Assembly: GCA_013286215.1 (NCBI GenBank)
Contig: JABDGC010000005.1
Coordinates: 1 to 64,000 of the forward strand
DNA: 64,000 bases
Source: Gammaproteobacteria bacterium
Lineage (GTDB): Bacteria > Pseudomonadota > Gammaproteobacteria > DSM-16500
Reading direction: 5' to 3'
This document shows, in pieces, positions 9,491-19,690 of this stretch. How positions within the stretch are numbered: the first letter of the stretch is position 1; every line of letters begins with the position of its first letter. The translations under genes and the position numbers were made by a program. The notes below the pieces were generated by a model. The model was not told the origin of the DNA. It saw only the letters and a list, made by a program, of their open reading frames with translations, and ran no database searches.

Positions 9491-10778
9491 GCATTTCGAG
9501 CAAGTCTCCTGGCAATAAGACGTCCTCCATTGGGAGCATCGCCGGCCGGGCTTTCCACCCATAATGCAGCCGCTGAGGACCCGTGAAAAACAGCATGCTA
9601 TGCTCCGGTGCAAAAAAGGCAGAATAGCCAGCGCACTGGACTGTTTTCAAATAGATGGTCGCTTCCGCTGCTTTTCCCTTGGTAAACAGACTCAAGACAT
9701 AATTCATGGGATGCGTAAAGTCACCCGTTGGATATAACGGCTTTTTCCCCGCCGCATTCTGCTGTCGGGCCAATTGCTCCATAAGCCGGGTCGCAGCTGG
9801 AGGACCGAGCTTGCTCATCAAAAAATCAATGAATGATTCGAGAGCAGGCAGGCAGCCGGTTTGGGCCAGTTCATGCAAGCAGTTGTCTTGATTTGCTGCA
9901 CCAAACTGGAAGAGTTCCATGAGCTGCGCGGGCCGAGCGACCTGTTCCAGACAGCGAAAATAGGCTACAAGCAATCTGGACCTCCCTAAACTAATGAGCT
10001 TCAGCAAGGGCGTCAGGCCTTGCTTGTCCGGTAAGCTTAAATCCTTAAAGTAATCGGACGGGTCCAGCCGCTGCGCGCTAAAGTCGACTTTCATCTGCCT
10101 CAGACACCGATGAATCAGTCGCACTTCATCGTTCTCAATCGATCGCTCCGCACGCCACAACAGGCATAAATAATCGTTGAGCCGCCAACGAAGGCGTCTG
10201 GATTGCAAAGCCGGCATTAGCCCGTCTAAATAAACACGCACCAGATTGACATCCAACGCCTTCTCCTCACTCAGGCTAGCAATGACCTCCGGAGCCAAAA
10301 CAGTGCTTTCATATTGTCTTGGATTGATGACCGCCTTCGCTAGCAGCTTTTGAAAGCAGGCCAAGTAGAGCGTCACCACCACAACCTTGTTGGGTTGGAG
10401 CAGATAAACCAGCAAGCGATAGCCCTGCTCCAGGAAAATAGTTGCAAGCTGAGCATGCGTCACCGATTCGATGAAGAGGGGCAAGATCCGATGCAATAAC
10501 AGGTGTTTGCCATCCGCGTTATACAAGCTATCAAGCTCAAACAGATCGCTAAAAAAAGAGGCGAGTACAGCGTTTTGCTTATTTTTGCTGGTCTCGAAAA
10601 TAAGTTTGCGCAAGTTTTTTAATACGAGCGGCGATTTGTTCTGGGTAAAGATAAAAAGCTGCTGCTGAAAGGAGTCACGCTCCACGGTGGTGGAGGGTAA
10701 AAAAAGCGCGGGAAGAACTGTGGCATCCGCGGTTATAACGAACCCTTGCACCGGATGCAGATGAAAACGCATAGCCAT
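9465..10778 (-). CDS. Unrecognised protein with degenerate ankyrin-like repeats
   Basis: A 437-residue soluble protein, mostly helical, with no signal peptide and no clear family match. Two stretches look ankyrin-like: DKQGLTPLLKLISLGRSRLL (about residue 260) and NQDNCLHELAQTGCLPALE (about 300). The ATG at 10778 is preferred over one nine codons upstream because GAGAGGT lies at proper distance before it. It is monocistronic, convergent with the oxidoreductase gene. Ankyrin-like helical proteins of unknown family are common among Legionella and Coxiella type IV effectors, so an effector role is possible, but this is inference from style only. Confidence 0.55.
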   Translation of the reverse strand: MAMRFHLHPVQGFVITADATVLPALFLPSTTVERDSFQQQLFIFTQNKSPLVLKNLRKLIFETSKNKQNAVLASFFSDLFELDSLYNADGKHLLLHRILPLFIESVTHAQLATIFLEQGYRLLVYLLQPNKVVVVTLYLACFQKLLAKAVINPRQYESTVLAPEVIASLSEEKALDVNLVRVYLDGLMPALQSRRLRWRLNDYLCLLWRAERSIENDEVRLIHRCLRQMKVDFSAQRLDPSDYFKDLSLPDKQGLTPLLKLISLGRSRLLVAYFRCLEQVARPAQLMELFQFGAANQDNCLHELAQTGCLPALESFIDFLMSKLGPPAATRLMEQLARQQNAAGKKPLYPTGDFTHPMNYVLSLFTKGKAAEATIYLKTVQCAGYSAFFAPEHSMLFFTGPQRLHYGWKARPAMLPMEDVLLPGDLLEMLNSPERKR

Positions 10779-10844
10779 ACTGGACCTCTCGTTTTGAGTC
10801 CTCATTTTGTAGTGTAGGACTTTACCTCAAGCGCCGCCGTGCCG

Positions 10845-11744
10845 TCAATTCGAGCCGGTAGCATTATTGACCTTAGATTGCGGCTTTTTGCCCAACTGGT
10901 GCGTGATAAAACGTCCAACGCCGATGAGCTTGCTCAGATCCACCCGGGTTTCAATGCCCATGCCGTTAAGCAGATACAACACATCCTCCGACGCCACATT
11001 GCCAGAAGCACCCTTGGCATAAGGACAACCGCCAAGTCCAGCGACGGAGCTGTCAATCACCGCGACACCGGTTTCCAAAGCAGCATAGATATTGGCGAGC
11101 GCCTGTCCATAGGTATCATGAAAATGCACAGCAAGTTTTTCCACCGGCATTTTTTCGATGACCGCCCCTAACATCTGCACCACCGCCAGCGGCGTGCCCA
11201 CCCCGATGGTGTCGCCCAAAGAAATTTCATAGCAGCCTAAATTGATAAGCTGTTCGGCGAGGGCCGCCACTTTTTGAGGCGCCATTTTTCCCTCATAGGG
11301 ACAGCCAAGGACACAGGATAAATAGCCGCGCACACGCAGCCCTTGCTTTGCCGCGGCTGCCAGGATTTGTGCGATGCGCTCCAGACTCTCCTCTACGGAA
11401 CAATGGATGTTATGCTGATTAAATTGCTGCGAAGGCGAAGTAAAAACAGCGATGTCTTTCACACCCACCGCCACTGCGTTTTGCAAGCCCGTTAAATTAG
11501 GCACCAGGACCGGATAACACACGCCCGCCTTTTTATGGATCCCCTGAAAAACCGCCGCATGGTCGGCCAATTGAGGAATCCACTGGGGAGAAACAAAACT
11601 GGTGGCTTCGATGACGGACAAACCCGTTTCAGAAAGCCGATTGATAAAATCAATTTTGACCGCCGCTGAAATCATTTGCGGCTCATTCTGCAAGCCGTCC
11701 CGCGGACCCACCTCCACCATTTTGACATAATGAGGAAAACTCAT
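10845..11744 (-). CDS. liuE: Hydroxymethylglutaryl-CoA lyase
   Basis: A TIM-barrel lyase that splits HMG-CoA into acetoacetate and acetyl-CoA, the last step of leucine breakdown. The N-terminus VEVGPRDGLQNE (catalytic arginine and aspartate), the SFVSPQWIPQLAD segment, the metal-ligand FHDTYGQALAN and the glycine loop GLGGCPYAKGASGNVA with its cysteine are all present. The start at 11744 overlaps the liuC stop as ATGA; a start 15 bases upstream is possible but less likely. It follows liuC directly, with no room for liuD between them. Confidence 0.93.
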   Translation of the reverse strand: MSFPHYVKMVEVGPRDGLQNEPQMISAAVKIDFINRLSETGLSVIEATSFVSPQWIPQLADHAAVFQGIHKKAGVCYPVLVPNLTGLQNAVAVGVKDIAVFTSPSQQFNQHNIHCSVEESLERIAQILAAAAKQGLRVRGYLSCVLGCPYEGKMAPQKVAALAEQLINLGCYEISLGDTIGVGTPLAVVQMLGAVIEKMPVEKLAVHFHDTYGQALANIYAALETGVAVIDSSVAGLGGCPYAKGASGNVASEDVLYLLNGMGIETRVDLSKLIGVGRFITHQLGKKPQSKVNNATGSN

Positions 11745-12541
11745 GAGCGAACGTCCCAATGCGGCGACCGCTTCTCCAAAAACGCATTTAATCCTTCTTG
11801 TGCTTCTGGGGTGATGCGCATCTTGGCGAAGATTTCCGCGGTCTTTTCAGCAAGCTCTGGCGTAATTTCTTGATTCGCAATCAGCGAGAGCAAGCGCTTC
11901 ACCTCCAACAAAGCCGCGGGACTGTGTTTTAACAGGGTTTGTGTCATTTTTAACCCAGCGGCAGCTAAGTCTGTCCGTGGCACACATTTATGCACCAGCC
12001 CCAGACGCAGAGCCTCTGCGGCGTCAAAACGTTCCGCGCTCAAAAAATAATAGCGCGTGGCCGGTTGGCCGATCAGGGAAAGAATATAGGGACTGATTAC
12101 GGCCGGCACCAAACCCAACTTGACTTCGGAAAAACAAAAAGTGGCATCCTCCGCGGCAATAATCAAATCCGAGCAAGCCAAGAGTCCCAGTCCACCGCCC
12201 AGGGTACTGCCCTGGGCTAGCGTAACGATTGGTTTCGGAAAAGAATACATGAGCTGCAACAAGGAAGACAGGCTGATGGCGTCATCACGACACAGCTCAA
12301 AGGAACTTTGCGCGAGCGTTCGCATCCAGTCGATATCCGCGCCGGCGCAAAAATGAGGACCGGCTCCAGTCAGCAAAACGAGCTGCGTCTGCGCATCCCG
12401 CCCAGCCGCGAAAAAAGCATCCCGCAGCTGAGACACTAACATGCCGTCAAGGGCATTGCATTTCTCCGGACGATTCAAGGTCAGGGTGGTAACCCTGTCC
12501 TGGGTTGAAATAACAAGGACTTCGTTCGACATGGGTTTCAC
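11741..12541 (-). CDS. liuC: Methylglutaconyl-CoA hydratase
   Basis: Crotonase-fold enzyme that hydrates 3-methylglutaconyl-CoA to HMG-CoA. The protein has [12 protein letters not shown], the [11 protein letters not shown] segment characteristic of this hydratase group, the oxyanion [15 protein letters not shown] and the [16 protein letters not shown] block with a catalytic glutamate. The GTG at 12541 overlaps the upstream liuB stop as GTGA; an ATG nine bases further in (12532), with AGGA about ten bases before it, is an alternative start. Assignment as liuC rests on sequence and on its place between liuB and liuE. Confidence 0.9.
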   Translation of the reverse strand: MKPMSNEVLVISTQDRVTTLTLNRPEKCNALDGMLVSQLRDAFFAAGRDAQTQLVLLTGAGPHFCAGADIDWMRTLAQSSFELCRDDAISLSSLLQLMYSFPKPIVTLAQGSTLGGGLGLLACSDLIIAAEDATFCFSEVKLGLVPAVISPYILSLIGQPATRYYFLSAERFDAAEALRLGLVHKCVPRTDLAAAGLKMTQTLLKHSPAALLEVKRLLSLIANQEITPELAEKTAEIFAKMRITPEAQEGLNAFLEKRSPHWDVRS

Positions 12542-14154
12542 ATCCTGAATAAACCAAATTGCGTGTTTGGAATCGGTGCGTTTAAAGCCGCCGACAAACT
12601 GAGACCTAAAATCTTGCGCGTATCGGCGGGATCAATGACACCATCGTCCCAAAGTCGAGCGCTGGAATAATAGGCATGCGATTGCGTCTGGTATTGCTGG
12701 ATAATCGGCGCTTTCAAGGCTGCTTCATCCTGGGCTGACCAGGCTTCGCTGTGCCGCATTTTTTTTTCGCGCGTGACCTGGGCCAAAACATTTGCCGCCT
12801 GCTCGCCGCCCATCACTGCAATGCGCGCGTTGGGCCACATCCAGATAAACCGCGGTTCATAAGCGCGTCCGCACATCGCGTAGTTGCCGGCACCATAACT
12901 CCCGCCGATAATAACCGTGATTTTGGGAACCTGGGCACAGGCCACCGCGGTCACCATTTTAGCACCGTGTTTGGCGATGCCTTCCGCCTCGTATTTGCTA
13001 CCGACCATAAAGCCGGTGATGTTCTGCAAAAAAATCAGCGGGATTTTTCTTTGGCAGCAAAGCTCGATGAAATGCGTTCCTTTGAGAGCCGACTCTGAAA
13101 AGAGAACCCCGTTATTGGCAATGATGCCGACCGGCATACCATAAAGATGGGCGAAACCACAGACCAGGGTTTTGCCGTATTGGGCCTTGAATTCGTCGAA
13201 GAGCGAGCCATCGACGATGCGCGCGATAACCTCGCGGATCTCGAAAGGGTAGCGCGGATCAGCTGGCACCAGACCATAAAGTTCTTTGGTCTCAAAAAGG
13301 GGTTCTTTGATTTCTTTTAAAAAATTTTCCTGACCTGTCTTACTCGTCCGGCAATTTAAATTTGCGACTGCGCGCCGCGCCATGGCTAACGCGTGGGTAT
13401 CGTCCTCCGCATAATAATCCGCCACGCCCGAAACGCGGCAATGCACCTCAGCTCCGCCGAGCGCCTCCGCGGTGACCACCTCACCCGTCGCCGCCTTCAC
13501 CAAAGGCGGTCCCGCTAAAAAAATGGTCGCCTGGTTTTTCACCATGATGGCCTCATCGGCCATGGCTGGAATATAAGCGCCGCCGGCCGTGCAAGACCCC
13601 ATCACCACCGCAATTTGCGGCAAGCCCTGACTCGACATCGTGGCCTGATTATAGAAAATCCGTCCAAAATGATTTTCATCTGGAAACACTTCGTCTTGCA
13701 GAGGGAGATAAGCGCCACCGGAATCCACTAAATAGACACAGGGCAACCCGTTGGCAGCGGCGATTTTTTGCGCTCTTAAATGTTTTTTCACGGTGATCGG
13801 ATAATAGGTGCCGCCCTTCACCGTGGCGTCATTGATCACGATCATGCACTCGACGCCCATGATCCGGCCAATTCCGGCGATCAAGCCACCGGCAGCCAAG
13901 TCCGTGCCGTATAATTCATAGCCGGCCAAGGCCGACAGTTCGAGAAAACTGGAATTTTCATCGATTAATAATTGCAGACGCTGCCGCGGCAGCAATTTCC
14001 CGTGCTCTTTATGGCGCTCGAGCGCCTTGCCGTCGCCGCCTTGCTGAATTTTGGCGAGCTTTTCCTTTAAATCCTTGACCAAGACTTCCATCGCCTTCGC
14101 ATTGGTTTTAAAAGTGGCGTCCTTAGCATTGATTTGTGTTTTAAACGTCGTCAT
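12538..14154 (-). CDS. liuB: Methylcrotonyl-CoA carboxylase, carboxyltransferase (beta) subunit
   Basis: A 538-residue carboxyltransferase of the propionyl/methylcrotonyl-CoA group, which moves CO2 from biotin to 3-methylcrotonyl-CoA in leucine breakdown. Marks include [79 protein letters not shown] and the [13 protein letters not shown] segment. The enzyme needs a biotin-carboxylase/biotin-carrier alpha subunit (liuD), which is not in the cluster or elsewhere in this window. It starts two bases after the liuA stop and overlaps liuC. Confidence 0.94.
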   Translation of the reverse strand: MTTFKTQINAKDATFKTNAKAMEVLVKDLKEKLAKIQQGGDGKALERHKEHGKLLPRQRLQLLIDENSSFLELSALAGYELYGTDLAAGGLIAGIGRIMGVECMIVINDATVKGGTYYPITVKKHLRAQKIAAANGLPCVYLVDSGGAYLPLQDEVFPDENHFGRIFYNQATMSSQGLPQIAVVMGSCTAGGAYIPAMADEAIMVKNQATIFLAGPPLVKAATGEVVTAEALGGAEVHCRVSGVADYYAEDDTHALAMARRAVANLNCRTSKTGQENFLKEIKEPLFETKELYGLVPADPRYPFEIREVIARIVDGSLFDEFKAQYGKTLVCGFAHLYGMPVGIIANNGVLFSESALKGTHFIELCCQRKIPLIFLQNITGFMVGSKYEAEGIAKHGAKMVTAVACAQVPKITVIIGGSYGAGNYAMCGRAYEPRFIWMWPNARIAVMGGEQAANVLAQVTREKKMRHSEAWSAQDEAALKAPIIQQYQTQSHAYYSSARLWDDGVIDPADTRKILGLSLSAALNAPIPNTQFGLFRM

Positions 14155-14156
14155 TT

Positions 14157-15314
14157 TTAGCTGGTCTCATTATACAATTCGCGCCCGATCAACATGCGGC
14201 GAATCTCGGAGGTTCCAGCACCAATTTCATAAAGCTTGGCGTCCCGCAGTAAGCGTCCTGTGGGAAAATCATTGATATAGCCATTCGCGCCCAAACATTG
14301 AATGGCCTGCAAGGCCACTTGGGTGGCATGCTCCGAAGTAAAGAGAATCAGCGCGGCAGCGTCCTTGCGTGAAAGCTCACCGCGGTCGCTGGCCTGGGCT
14401 GTGGCGTATAAATAAGTACGGGAAGCCATCAAGGTGGTGTACATATCGGCGATTTTGCCCTGCATTAATTCAAATTCGCCGATCGGCTTATCAAACTGTT
14501 TACGCTCATGAATATAAGGCAGCACCACGTCCATGCACGCTTGCATGATGCCAACGGGCCCTGCGGCCAGAATCACGCGCTCATAGTTCAACCCTTTCAT
14601 TAAAACCTTGGCGCCCTCGTTCACGGCGCCAAGGATGTTTTCAACGGGAACTTCGCAATTTTCGAAGACTAACTCGCAGGTATTGGAACCGCGCATGCCG
14701 AGCTTATCCAGCTTCTGCGCGACGGAAAAACCAGGAAAATCTTTCTCGACGATAAAGGCTGTGACACCATGCGCGCCAGCGGCCAGGTCGGTTTTGGCGT
14801 AAACCACGAGCACCTGCGCCTCTGGGCCATTGGTGATCCACATTTTAGTCCCGTTTAAAACATAGTGAGCACCCTTTTTTTCGGCACGCAAACGCATGCC
14901 CATCACGTCAGACCCCGCTTGGGTTTCGCTCATGGCCAGCGCCCCGATCCAGTCACCACTGCATAAAAGAGGAAGATAACGCGATTTTTGCTCATGTGTG
15001 CCGTTCAGGCGAATTTGATTTAAGCAGAGATTGGAGTGCGCACCATAACTCAGTCCGATTGCCGCGCTTGCCCGGCTGATTTCTTCCATCACCACCGCGT
15101 GTTCCAGATAGCCGAGACCGGAGCCGCCATATTTTTCTTCGATGGTGATTCCCAAAATGCCCAGCTTACCTAATTTGGACCAGAGCCCCACAGGGAAGTT
15201 ATTTTGCCGGTCAATTTCTTCGGCATGCGGTGCGATTTCAGCGGAAGCAAAATCACGAACCGCCTCGCGCAACAGATCCACTGTTTCTCCCAGCGCATAT
15301 CGAAAGAATCCCAC
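14157..15314 (-). CDS. liuA: Isovaleryl-CoA dehydrogenase
   Basis: Flavoprotein of 385 residues that oxidises isovaleryl-CoA to 3-methylcrotonyl-CoA and passes electrons to ETF. It shows [22 protein letters not shown], the [15 protein letters not shown] block and the C-terminal [32 protein letters not shown]; the catalytic glutamate sits earlier, in GLNYERVIL, as in isovaleryl-CoA dehydrogenases. The start is GTG, with AGAGAGGA about nine bases before it. It heads the liuABCE operon. A palindromic repeat lies 66 bases upstream, in the probable promoter region. Confidence 0.94.
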   Translation of the reverse strand: MGFFRYALGETVDLLREAVRDFASAEIAPHAEEIDRQNNFPVGLWSKLGKLGILGITIEEKYGGSGLGYLEHAVVMEEISRASAAIGLSYGAHSNLCLNQIRLNGTHEQKSRYLPLLCSGDWIGALAMSETQAGSDVMGMRLRAEKKGAHYVLNGTKMWITNGPEAQVLVVYAKTDLAAGAHGVTAFIVEKDFPGFSVAQKLDKLGMRGSNTCELVFENCEVPVENILGAVNEGAKVLMKGLNYERVILAAGPVGIMQACMDVVLPYIHERKQFDKPIGEFELMQGKIADMYTTLMASRTYLYATAQASDRGELSRKDAAALILFTSEHATQVALQAIQCLGANGYINDFPTGRLLRDAKLYEIGAGTSEIRRMLIGRELYNETS

Positions 15315-15380
15315 GCAGATTTCCTCTCTGCCTTTAAGTAAGCTTTATGTTAAAGGATAAGCGCTTATTTTGAAAGCAGG

Positions 15381-15568
15381 TATATATTCGCTCCACCCCT
15401 CCATATCCCCCTTCCTCCACGCCGTTCGTGGAGGAAGGGGTTAGGGGAAGGAGGTATAAAATTAATCATAATCAGCGGGTTATAATTAATAAGACCTCCT
15501 CTCCCTAACCCTCTCCTCCACCAAAAGCGTGGAGGAGAGGGGAATTTAAAATGAGAACTGAATATTTG
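15381..15568. repeat. MITE-like palindromic repeat, copy 2
   Basis: A 188-base copy of the double-hairpin repeat, nearly identical in its centre to the copy at 45959 (both contain TAATCATAATCAGCG and an AT-rich middle). It lies between liuA and the small membrane gene, both read leftward. AAAGCAG occurs just outside both ends (15373 and 15571), a possible degraded target duplication with a small offset. Confidence 0.85.
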
Positions 15569-15579
15569 CAAAAGCAGCT

Positions 15580-15789
15580 TTATCGGTCCAAAAGAAAGGG
15601 CAACACCATCAAGAGGCAGCCGAGGGCCAAAAGCCACCAGAACTGGTCCACGAAAAAGGGCAGAAGCAGCAGAGCGATCCCGGATAAAAGATAGTAAGGA
15701 TTATTTTTTCTGCCGTGGGAGCAATAACCGATACCGACGATACCGATGATGACGGAAAAGACGAATCCCACGATATCCTGGTCGAGCAT
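15580..15789 (-). CDS. Small two-helix membrane protein, unknown function
   Basis: A 69-residue, strongly hydrophobic protein with membrane segments near residues 5-22 and 35-66, separated by a short basic loop (HGRKNNPYY). The pattern resembles small conserved membrane proteins sometimes labelled, without proof, as amino-acid transport proteins. GAGGGA precedes the ATG at normal spacing, which supports expression. It ends 11 bases before palindromic repeat copy 2. Confidence 0.6.
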   Translation of the reverse strand: MLDQDIVGFVFSVIIGIVGIGYCSHGRKNNPYYLLSGIALLLLPFFVDQFWWLLALGCLLMVLPFLLDR

Positions 15790-15894
15790 GCTTATTTCCC
15801 TCAGCTTATTCCTTTTAGCTTAGCAATTAATCAACAAAGCGTCATCTGGAGTGTATTAGGGGGGAATGATAGATGATCAACCGCTTTAAATTCG

Positions 15895-15928
15895 GTGGAT
15901 TACGACGCAAAAAGCGCGTCTAATCCAC
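15895..15928. repeat. REP-like hairpin
   Basis: GTGGATTACGACGC pairs with GCGCGTCTAATCCAC across an AAAAA loop, with one small bulge. Hairpins based on GTGGATTA...TAATCCAC recur in many proteobacterial intergenic regions. It lies in the 255-base stretch between the small membrane gene and repeat copy 3, where no gene is seen. It is followed by GC-rich sequence, not a T-run, so it is not a standard terminator. Confidence 0.55.
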
Positions 15929-16045
15929 TCTACAGATGCTCAGGATGACAGGGGAGGGGGCAGAGCTCCGGAGGATAAATTTGTGAATACCGCACAATAA
16001 TGACCCGAATTGAGTTAAAATAGAAAAATATAGGGAAGAATGACG

Positions 16046-16224
16046 TACATATTTGGTTTACCCTTCCATATCCCCCTTCCTCCACGTTGTTGGTGGAAGA
16101 AGGGGTTAGGGGAAGGAGGTATAAATAAAAGCATTTATTTACCTCCTCTCCCTAACCCTCTCCTCCACACAAAGCGTGGAGGAGAGGGGAATTTGAATGA
16201 AACCGAATATATACCGAATATATA
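16046..16224. repeat. MITE-like palindromic repeat, copy 3
   Basis: Copy of the double-hairpin repeat, with a short centre (ATAAATAAAAGCATTTATTT) and the usual CTCCTCTCCCTAACCCTCTC arm. The right terminus CCGAATATATA is present twice in tandem (16203-16213 and 16214-16224). The element ends 20 bases before the start codon of the monooxygenase gene, so that gene's promoter must lie inside it or upstream of it. Confidence 0.83.
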
Positions 16225-16244
16225 CAGAATGCTAGGGAGCTTGC

Positions 16245-17831
16245 ATGAACGGCCATACCCCCGTCCTCATCATTGGCGCAGGGCCCACTGGCCTGCTGAT
16301 GGCTTGTGAATTGGCGCGTCGCGGGATCAAGTTCCGTATTATTGATAAGAAGCCTGAACGCACCCTCACCGCCAATGCCGTCGGCATTCAACCTCGAACC
16401 CTGGAATTGCTGGATAATCTTGGCCTGGTCCATCAATTCCTGAAACTCGGCCATGAATGCAGCGCCATCCATCTCCATGAAGGCGGCAACGATCTCGCCC
16501 GCATTTCATTTGAACACCTTGATTCTATTTATCATTTTATTTTAGCCCTGCCGCAAAGCGAGACCGAACGCTTGCTCAATGAGCATTTAATGGAACAGGG
16601 ACAAGAAGTCGAGAGGCCGCTGGAATTAACCGCCCTCACGCAGGAAAACCAGCTCCTCACCTGCACCCTGACCTCGCTTGAAAATGGCCAAAGCGAAATC
16701 CTCCGCTGTGACTGGTTAATTGCCTGTGATGGCGCGAACAGCAAGGTCCGCGAACTTTGCCAAATTCCCTTCCCCGGCCAAGACTTGACTGAACAGTTTA
16801 TGGTTGCAAACGCTGAAATGAGTTCTTTTTTATCGAATAATGAAGTCCACCTATTTTTTAATCCGGGTACGCTGTTGATCACCGTTCCTTTTGGCTCGCA
16901 TCACTACCGTATCGGCGTCAACCTGCATCAAAGTCCCCGAAAATTCCTTATTGAAAAAGAGGTCAAAGAATTAATCCAAGAACGGTCGCAAGGCGACTAC
17001 GACGTCAACAGTGTTTCCTGGATTTCTCCTTTTTGGATCCATAGCAAAACCGTCCAGAAACTACGGTATGGCGCCGTTTTCCTGGCCGGCGACGCGGCTC
17101 ATATCCATTCGCCAGCCGGCGCGCAGGGAATGAATACCGGTCTGCAAGACGCTTATAATCTCGCCTGGAAACTCGCTTTAGTGATTCAAGGTCAGGCCAA
17201 GCCGGAGCTCCTGGACAGCTACCAAGAAGAGCGCTATCCCCTCGTCAGCCAGATCGTAAAACAGGCGGAGAATTTCACGAAAATCGCCTTGTTTGAAAAT
17301 CCTTTCCTGCGGAAATTGCGCAATCTCCTTTTTAAACTCTTGAATAGTCAGCCGCGCCTATTGAAAAAATTCAGCATGCGACTCACACAGCTGAGCCTGC
17401 GCTATAAGAAGAGTTCCGCCATCGATTACCGTAATAAAGTCAGCCGCAAAGCCCCGCGGCCCGGCGAACGCGTTCCGGACGTCTTGATCAATCAGGGTAA
17501 TCGACTTCATCTTTTCCTGCGCCATCCCCAGCACAAGGTTCTCCTCTTTACCGGACCAGCCGCGAAAGAAAAAGACGTCAAAAAAATACAGGCGCTGCTC
17601 GCTTGGCTGGAGCAACAGTACCCCGAACTCATTAAGCCTTTCATTATCATGCCGAATAAAACGGTCGGCGTGAATAACCTGATTCTGGACGAGCGCAGTG
17701 CCATTCATAAGCGCTTTCACATTCAAAGCCCAGCGATCTATCTCATTCGACCCGATAATTATATTGCCTATTGTTCCAAAAACCTCGATTCCACTCGCCT
17801 GCAGAAAATCCTCGAAACCCGCTTTATTTGA
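16245..17831 (+). CDS. FAD-dependent aromatic-ring monooxygenase (PheA/TfdB family)
   Basis: A 528-residue group A flavoprotein hydroxylase. The FAD-binding GxGxxG is at the N-terminus (LIIGAGPTGLLMACELARRG), the DG motif appears as CDGANSKVREL, and the second FAD motif is GDAAHIHSPAGAQGMNTGLQDAYNLAWKL. The last ~150 residues correspond to the thioredoxin-like C-terminal domain of phenol and pentachlorophenol hydroxylases. Substrate cannot be told, since no other aromatic-pathway gene is nearby. AGGGAG precedes the ATG. Repeat copy 3 forms its upstream region. Confidence 0.85.
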   Translation: MNGHTPVLIIGAGPTGLLMACELARRGIKFRIIDKKPERTLTANAVGIQPRTLELLDNLGLVHQFLKLGHECSAIHLHEGGNDLARISFEHLDSIYHFILALPQSETERLLNEHLMEQGQEVERPLELTALTQENQLLTCTLTSLENGQSEILRCDWLIACDGANSKVRELCQIPFPGQDLTEQFMVANAEMSSFLSNNEVHLFFNPGTLLITVPFGSHHYRIGVNLHQSPRKFLIEKEVKELIQERSQGDYDVNSVSWISPFWIHSKTVQKLRYGAVFLAGDAAHIHSPAGAQGMNTGLQDAYNLAWKLALVIQGQAKPELLDSYQEERYPLVSQIVKQAENFTKIALFENPFLRKLRNLLFKLLNSQPRLLKKFSMRLTQLSLRYKKSSAIDYRNKVSRKAPRPGERVPDVLINQGNRLHLFLRHPQHKVLLFTGPAAKEKDVKKIQALLAWLEQQYPELIKPFIIMPNKTVGVNNLILDERSAIHKRFHIQSPAIYLIRPDNYIAYCSKNLDSTRLQKILETRFI

Positions 17832-17899
17832 CATGAAGCGAGGATGCTGGTCTAATCTTTGACTGCCTAAAATCATTATCTTCTTGAGGAGTGGTGTCT

Positions 17900-19285
17900 G
17901 TGAAGAAACTCTTTCGCACCAAAGCCGTTGGTCATCGTACCGATGAAAACTCTGAATTACGCCGTTGTTTAACCGCCACTGATCTGACCATGCTCGGCAT
18001 CGGAGCCATTATCGGCGCCGGTATTTTCGTGCTCACGGGCGTTGCCGCCGCCACACAAGCGGGGCCGGCCATCATCCTCTCCTATCTGCTGGCTGGCTTG
18101 GCCTGCAGTTTTGCAGCCCTCTCTTATGCTGAGTTAGCTTCCTGTTTCGGCGGCTGCGGTGGGGCTTATAGCTATGCCTATGCCGGTATCGGTGAATTTT
18201 TTGCCTGGGTTGTGGGCTGGGATCTTTTGCTTGAATACGGGATGGATGCCTCTACGGTGTCAATTGGCTGGTCAGGCTATGTGCAGAGTGCGCTGCATGC
18301 CGTTGGCATCACGCTTCCCTTTAATCTGGTAACCGACCCCTTTAACGGCGGTCTGATTAATTTGCCTGCCGTCCTTATCATCCTGGCGCTTGCCGGTGTT
18401 TTGTCCATCGGCGTAAAAGAAAGCGCGCGTATTAATGAAATTATCGTAACGGTTAAATTAGTCGTCATCGCCCTCTTCATCGGCATCGGCCTATTTTACT
18501 TCAAGGCTGAAAATTGGCATCCCTTTTTTCCCTTTGGTCTCCAGGGAATTGTGAATGGCGCCGGCTTGATTTTCTTCGCTTACATTGGCTTCGATTCAGT
18601 GGCCTCGGCCGCGGAAGAAACCATTAATCCACAACGAAACCTCCCTATCGGCATTCTTGCTTCCCTCTTGGTCTGTACTATTATTTATATTTTGGTCGCG
18701 GGCATTCTGATTGGCATGGTGCCCTACTATCATCTTAATGTCTCTTCGCCAGTTGCCATGGCCCTCTTGAAAATCGGCCATCGTTTTACCGCAGAAATCA
18801 TTTCCATTGGCGCTATCGCCGGCTTAACCACAGCGATCCTTGCCATGTACTATGGCTTTTCCCGCGTTTTTCTCGCCATGGCTCGGGACGACTTACTGCC
18901 TCACTTTTTCGCAAAAATCCACGCCCGCAGTCATACGCCGCGTCGCTTAATCTGGATGGCGGCCATCTTCATGGCTGCCATCGCCGGTATTTTCCCCATT
19001 AGCCATATTGCCAGCTTAGTCAACATTGGAACCCTGGCGGCTTTTATCGCCGTCTGTGGCTCGGTGCTGGTGTTACGCATCACCAAACCCGATTTGCCCC
19101 GGCCCTTTAGAACGCCCTGGAGCCCCCTCGTTCCGGTTCTTGGGATTCTTCTTTGTTTATATCTGATGAGTTCTCTGTCGCAGATCACCTGGCTGGGCTT
19201 TGCTGCCTGGACAGGCATTGGTTTAGTGATTTACTTTGCCAGGCAGTGGTTTTTAAGCATCCAAGCGCAGAAAGTCAAAGCCTAA
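17900..19285 (+). CDS. APC-family amino-acid permease, paralogue of the 3.9 kb gene
   Basis: A second CAT/YfnA-like permease of about 461 residues, closely related throughout to the protein encoded at 3908 (shared LFRTK start, GIGAIIGAGIFVLTG, FFAYIGFDSVASAAEET, GAIAGLTT). Three GTG codons are candidate starts (17891, 17894, 17900). The one at 17900 is chosen because it sits about nine bases after GAGGAG and gives the N-terminus VKKLFRTK that best fits the family. It is convergent with the pilus operon, separated by eleven bases. The substrate is unknown; amino-acid uptake is inferred from the family. Confidence 0.9.
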   Translation: MKKLFRTKAVGHRTDENSELRRCLTATDLTMLGIGAIIGAGIFVLTGVAAATQAGPAIILSYLLAGLACSFAALSYAELASCFGGCGGAYSYAYAGIGEFFAWVVGWDLLLEYGMDASTVSIGWSGYVQSALHAVGITLPFNLVTDPFNGGLINLPAVLIILALAGVLSIGVKESARINEIIVTVKLVVIALFIGIGLFYFKAENWHPFFPFGLQGIVNGAGLIFFAYIGFDSVASAAEETINPQRNLPIGILASLLVCTIIYILVAGILIGMVPYYHLNVSSPVAMALLKIGHRFTAEIISIGAIAGLTTAILAMYYGFSRVFLAMARDDLLPHFFAKIHARSHTPRRLIWMAAIFMAAIAGIFPISHIASLVNIGTLAAFIAVCGSVLVLRITKPDLPRPFRTPWSPLVPVLGILLCLYLMSSLSQITWLGFAAWTGIGLVIYFARQWFLSIQAQKVKA

Positions 19286-19296
19286 ACGGAATTAAA

Positions 19297-19671
19297 TTAA
19301 TTAATCCCCGTTCCCGTAAAAGAAGCGCTACTCCCGTTGGGGCCGGTGAGGGTGCAAGTGGAGGTCGTACCGACGCTAATTGCAAGACTGGTTATGGTAT
19401 AACCCGTTGGCAGCACCCCCCCCTGGAGAGTCGCGGACACGCTAGTACAATTGGTGACGGAAACTCCATTCGCCGAACTCGCCGAGCGCGCCGAGTAATT
19501 AATCGAATTGCCGGCCGACAAAGCGGCAGCGATACCGTTGGTAGCCGCCGTTTGCGCGTCCGTAGAGAAATTAATGAACTTCGGGATCGCCATCACGGCT
19601 AGAATACCCAAAATAACAATCACAATGACTAATTCAATCAAAGTAAAACCAGACTGCGTCATTCGCATCAT
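19297..19671 (-). CDS. MSHA-type major pilin-like protein, copy A
   Basis: A 124-residue type IVa pilin-like protein. The prepilin-peptidase site is SG before [24 protein letters not shown], followed by a small globular part with two cysteines (VTNC and STCTL) that can form the C-terminal disulphide loop. It is the last gene of the msh operon. Comparison with copy B shows near-identity in the first 60 residues and a similar tail. It lacks length for a tip adhesin. Which of the two pilins is the major subunit cannot be told. Confidence 0.85.
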   Translation of the reverse strand: MMRMTQSGFTLIELVIVIVILGILAVMAIPKFINFSTDAQTAATNGIAAALSAGNSINYSARSASSANGVSVTNCTSVSATLQGGVLPTGYTITSLAISVGTTSTCTLTGPNGSSASFTGTGIN

Positions 19672-19690
19672 TCACACCGCTTGTTTTTTA

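Noticed and set aside
15365..15637. Minus-strand frame of ~90 codons through repeat copy 2
   Set aside because: Made of repeat sequence low in complexity; similar frames at 16040 and 2615 arise only because the repeat lacks stops.
19153..19602. 149-codon frame on the plus strand across the permease end and a pilin
   Set aside because: Antisense to the pilin and out of frame with the permease; no family features.
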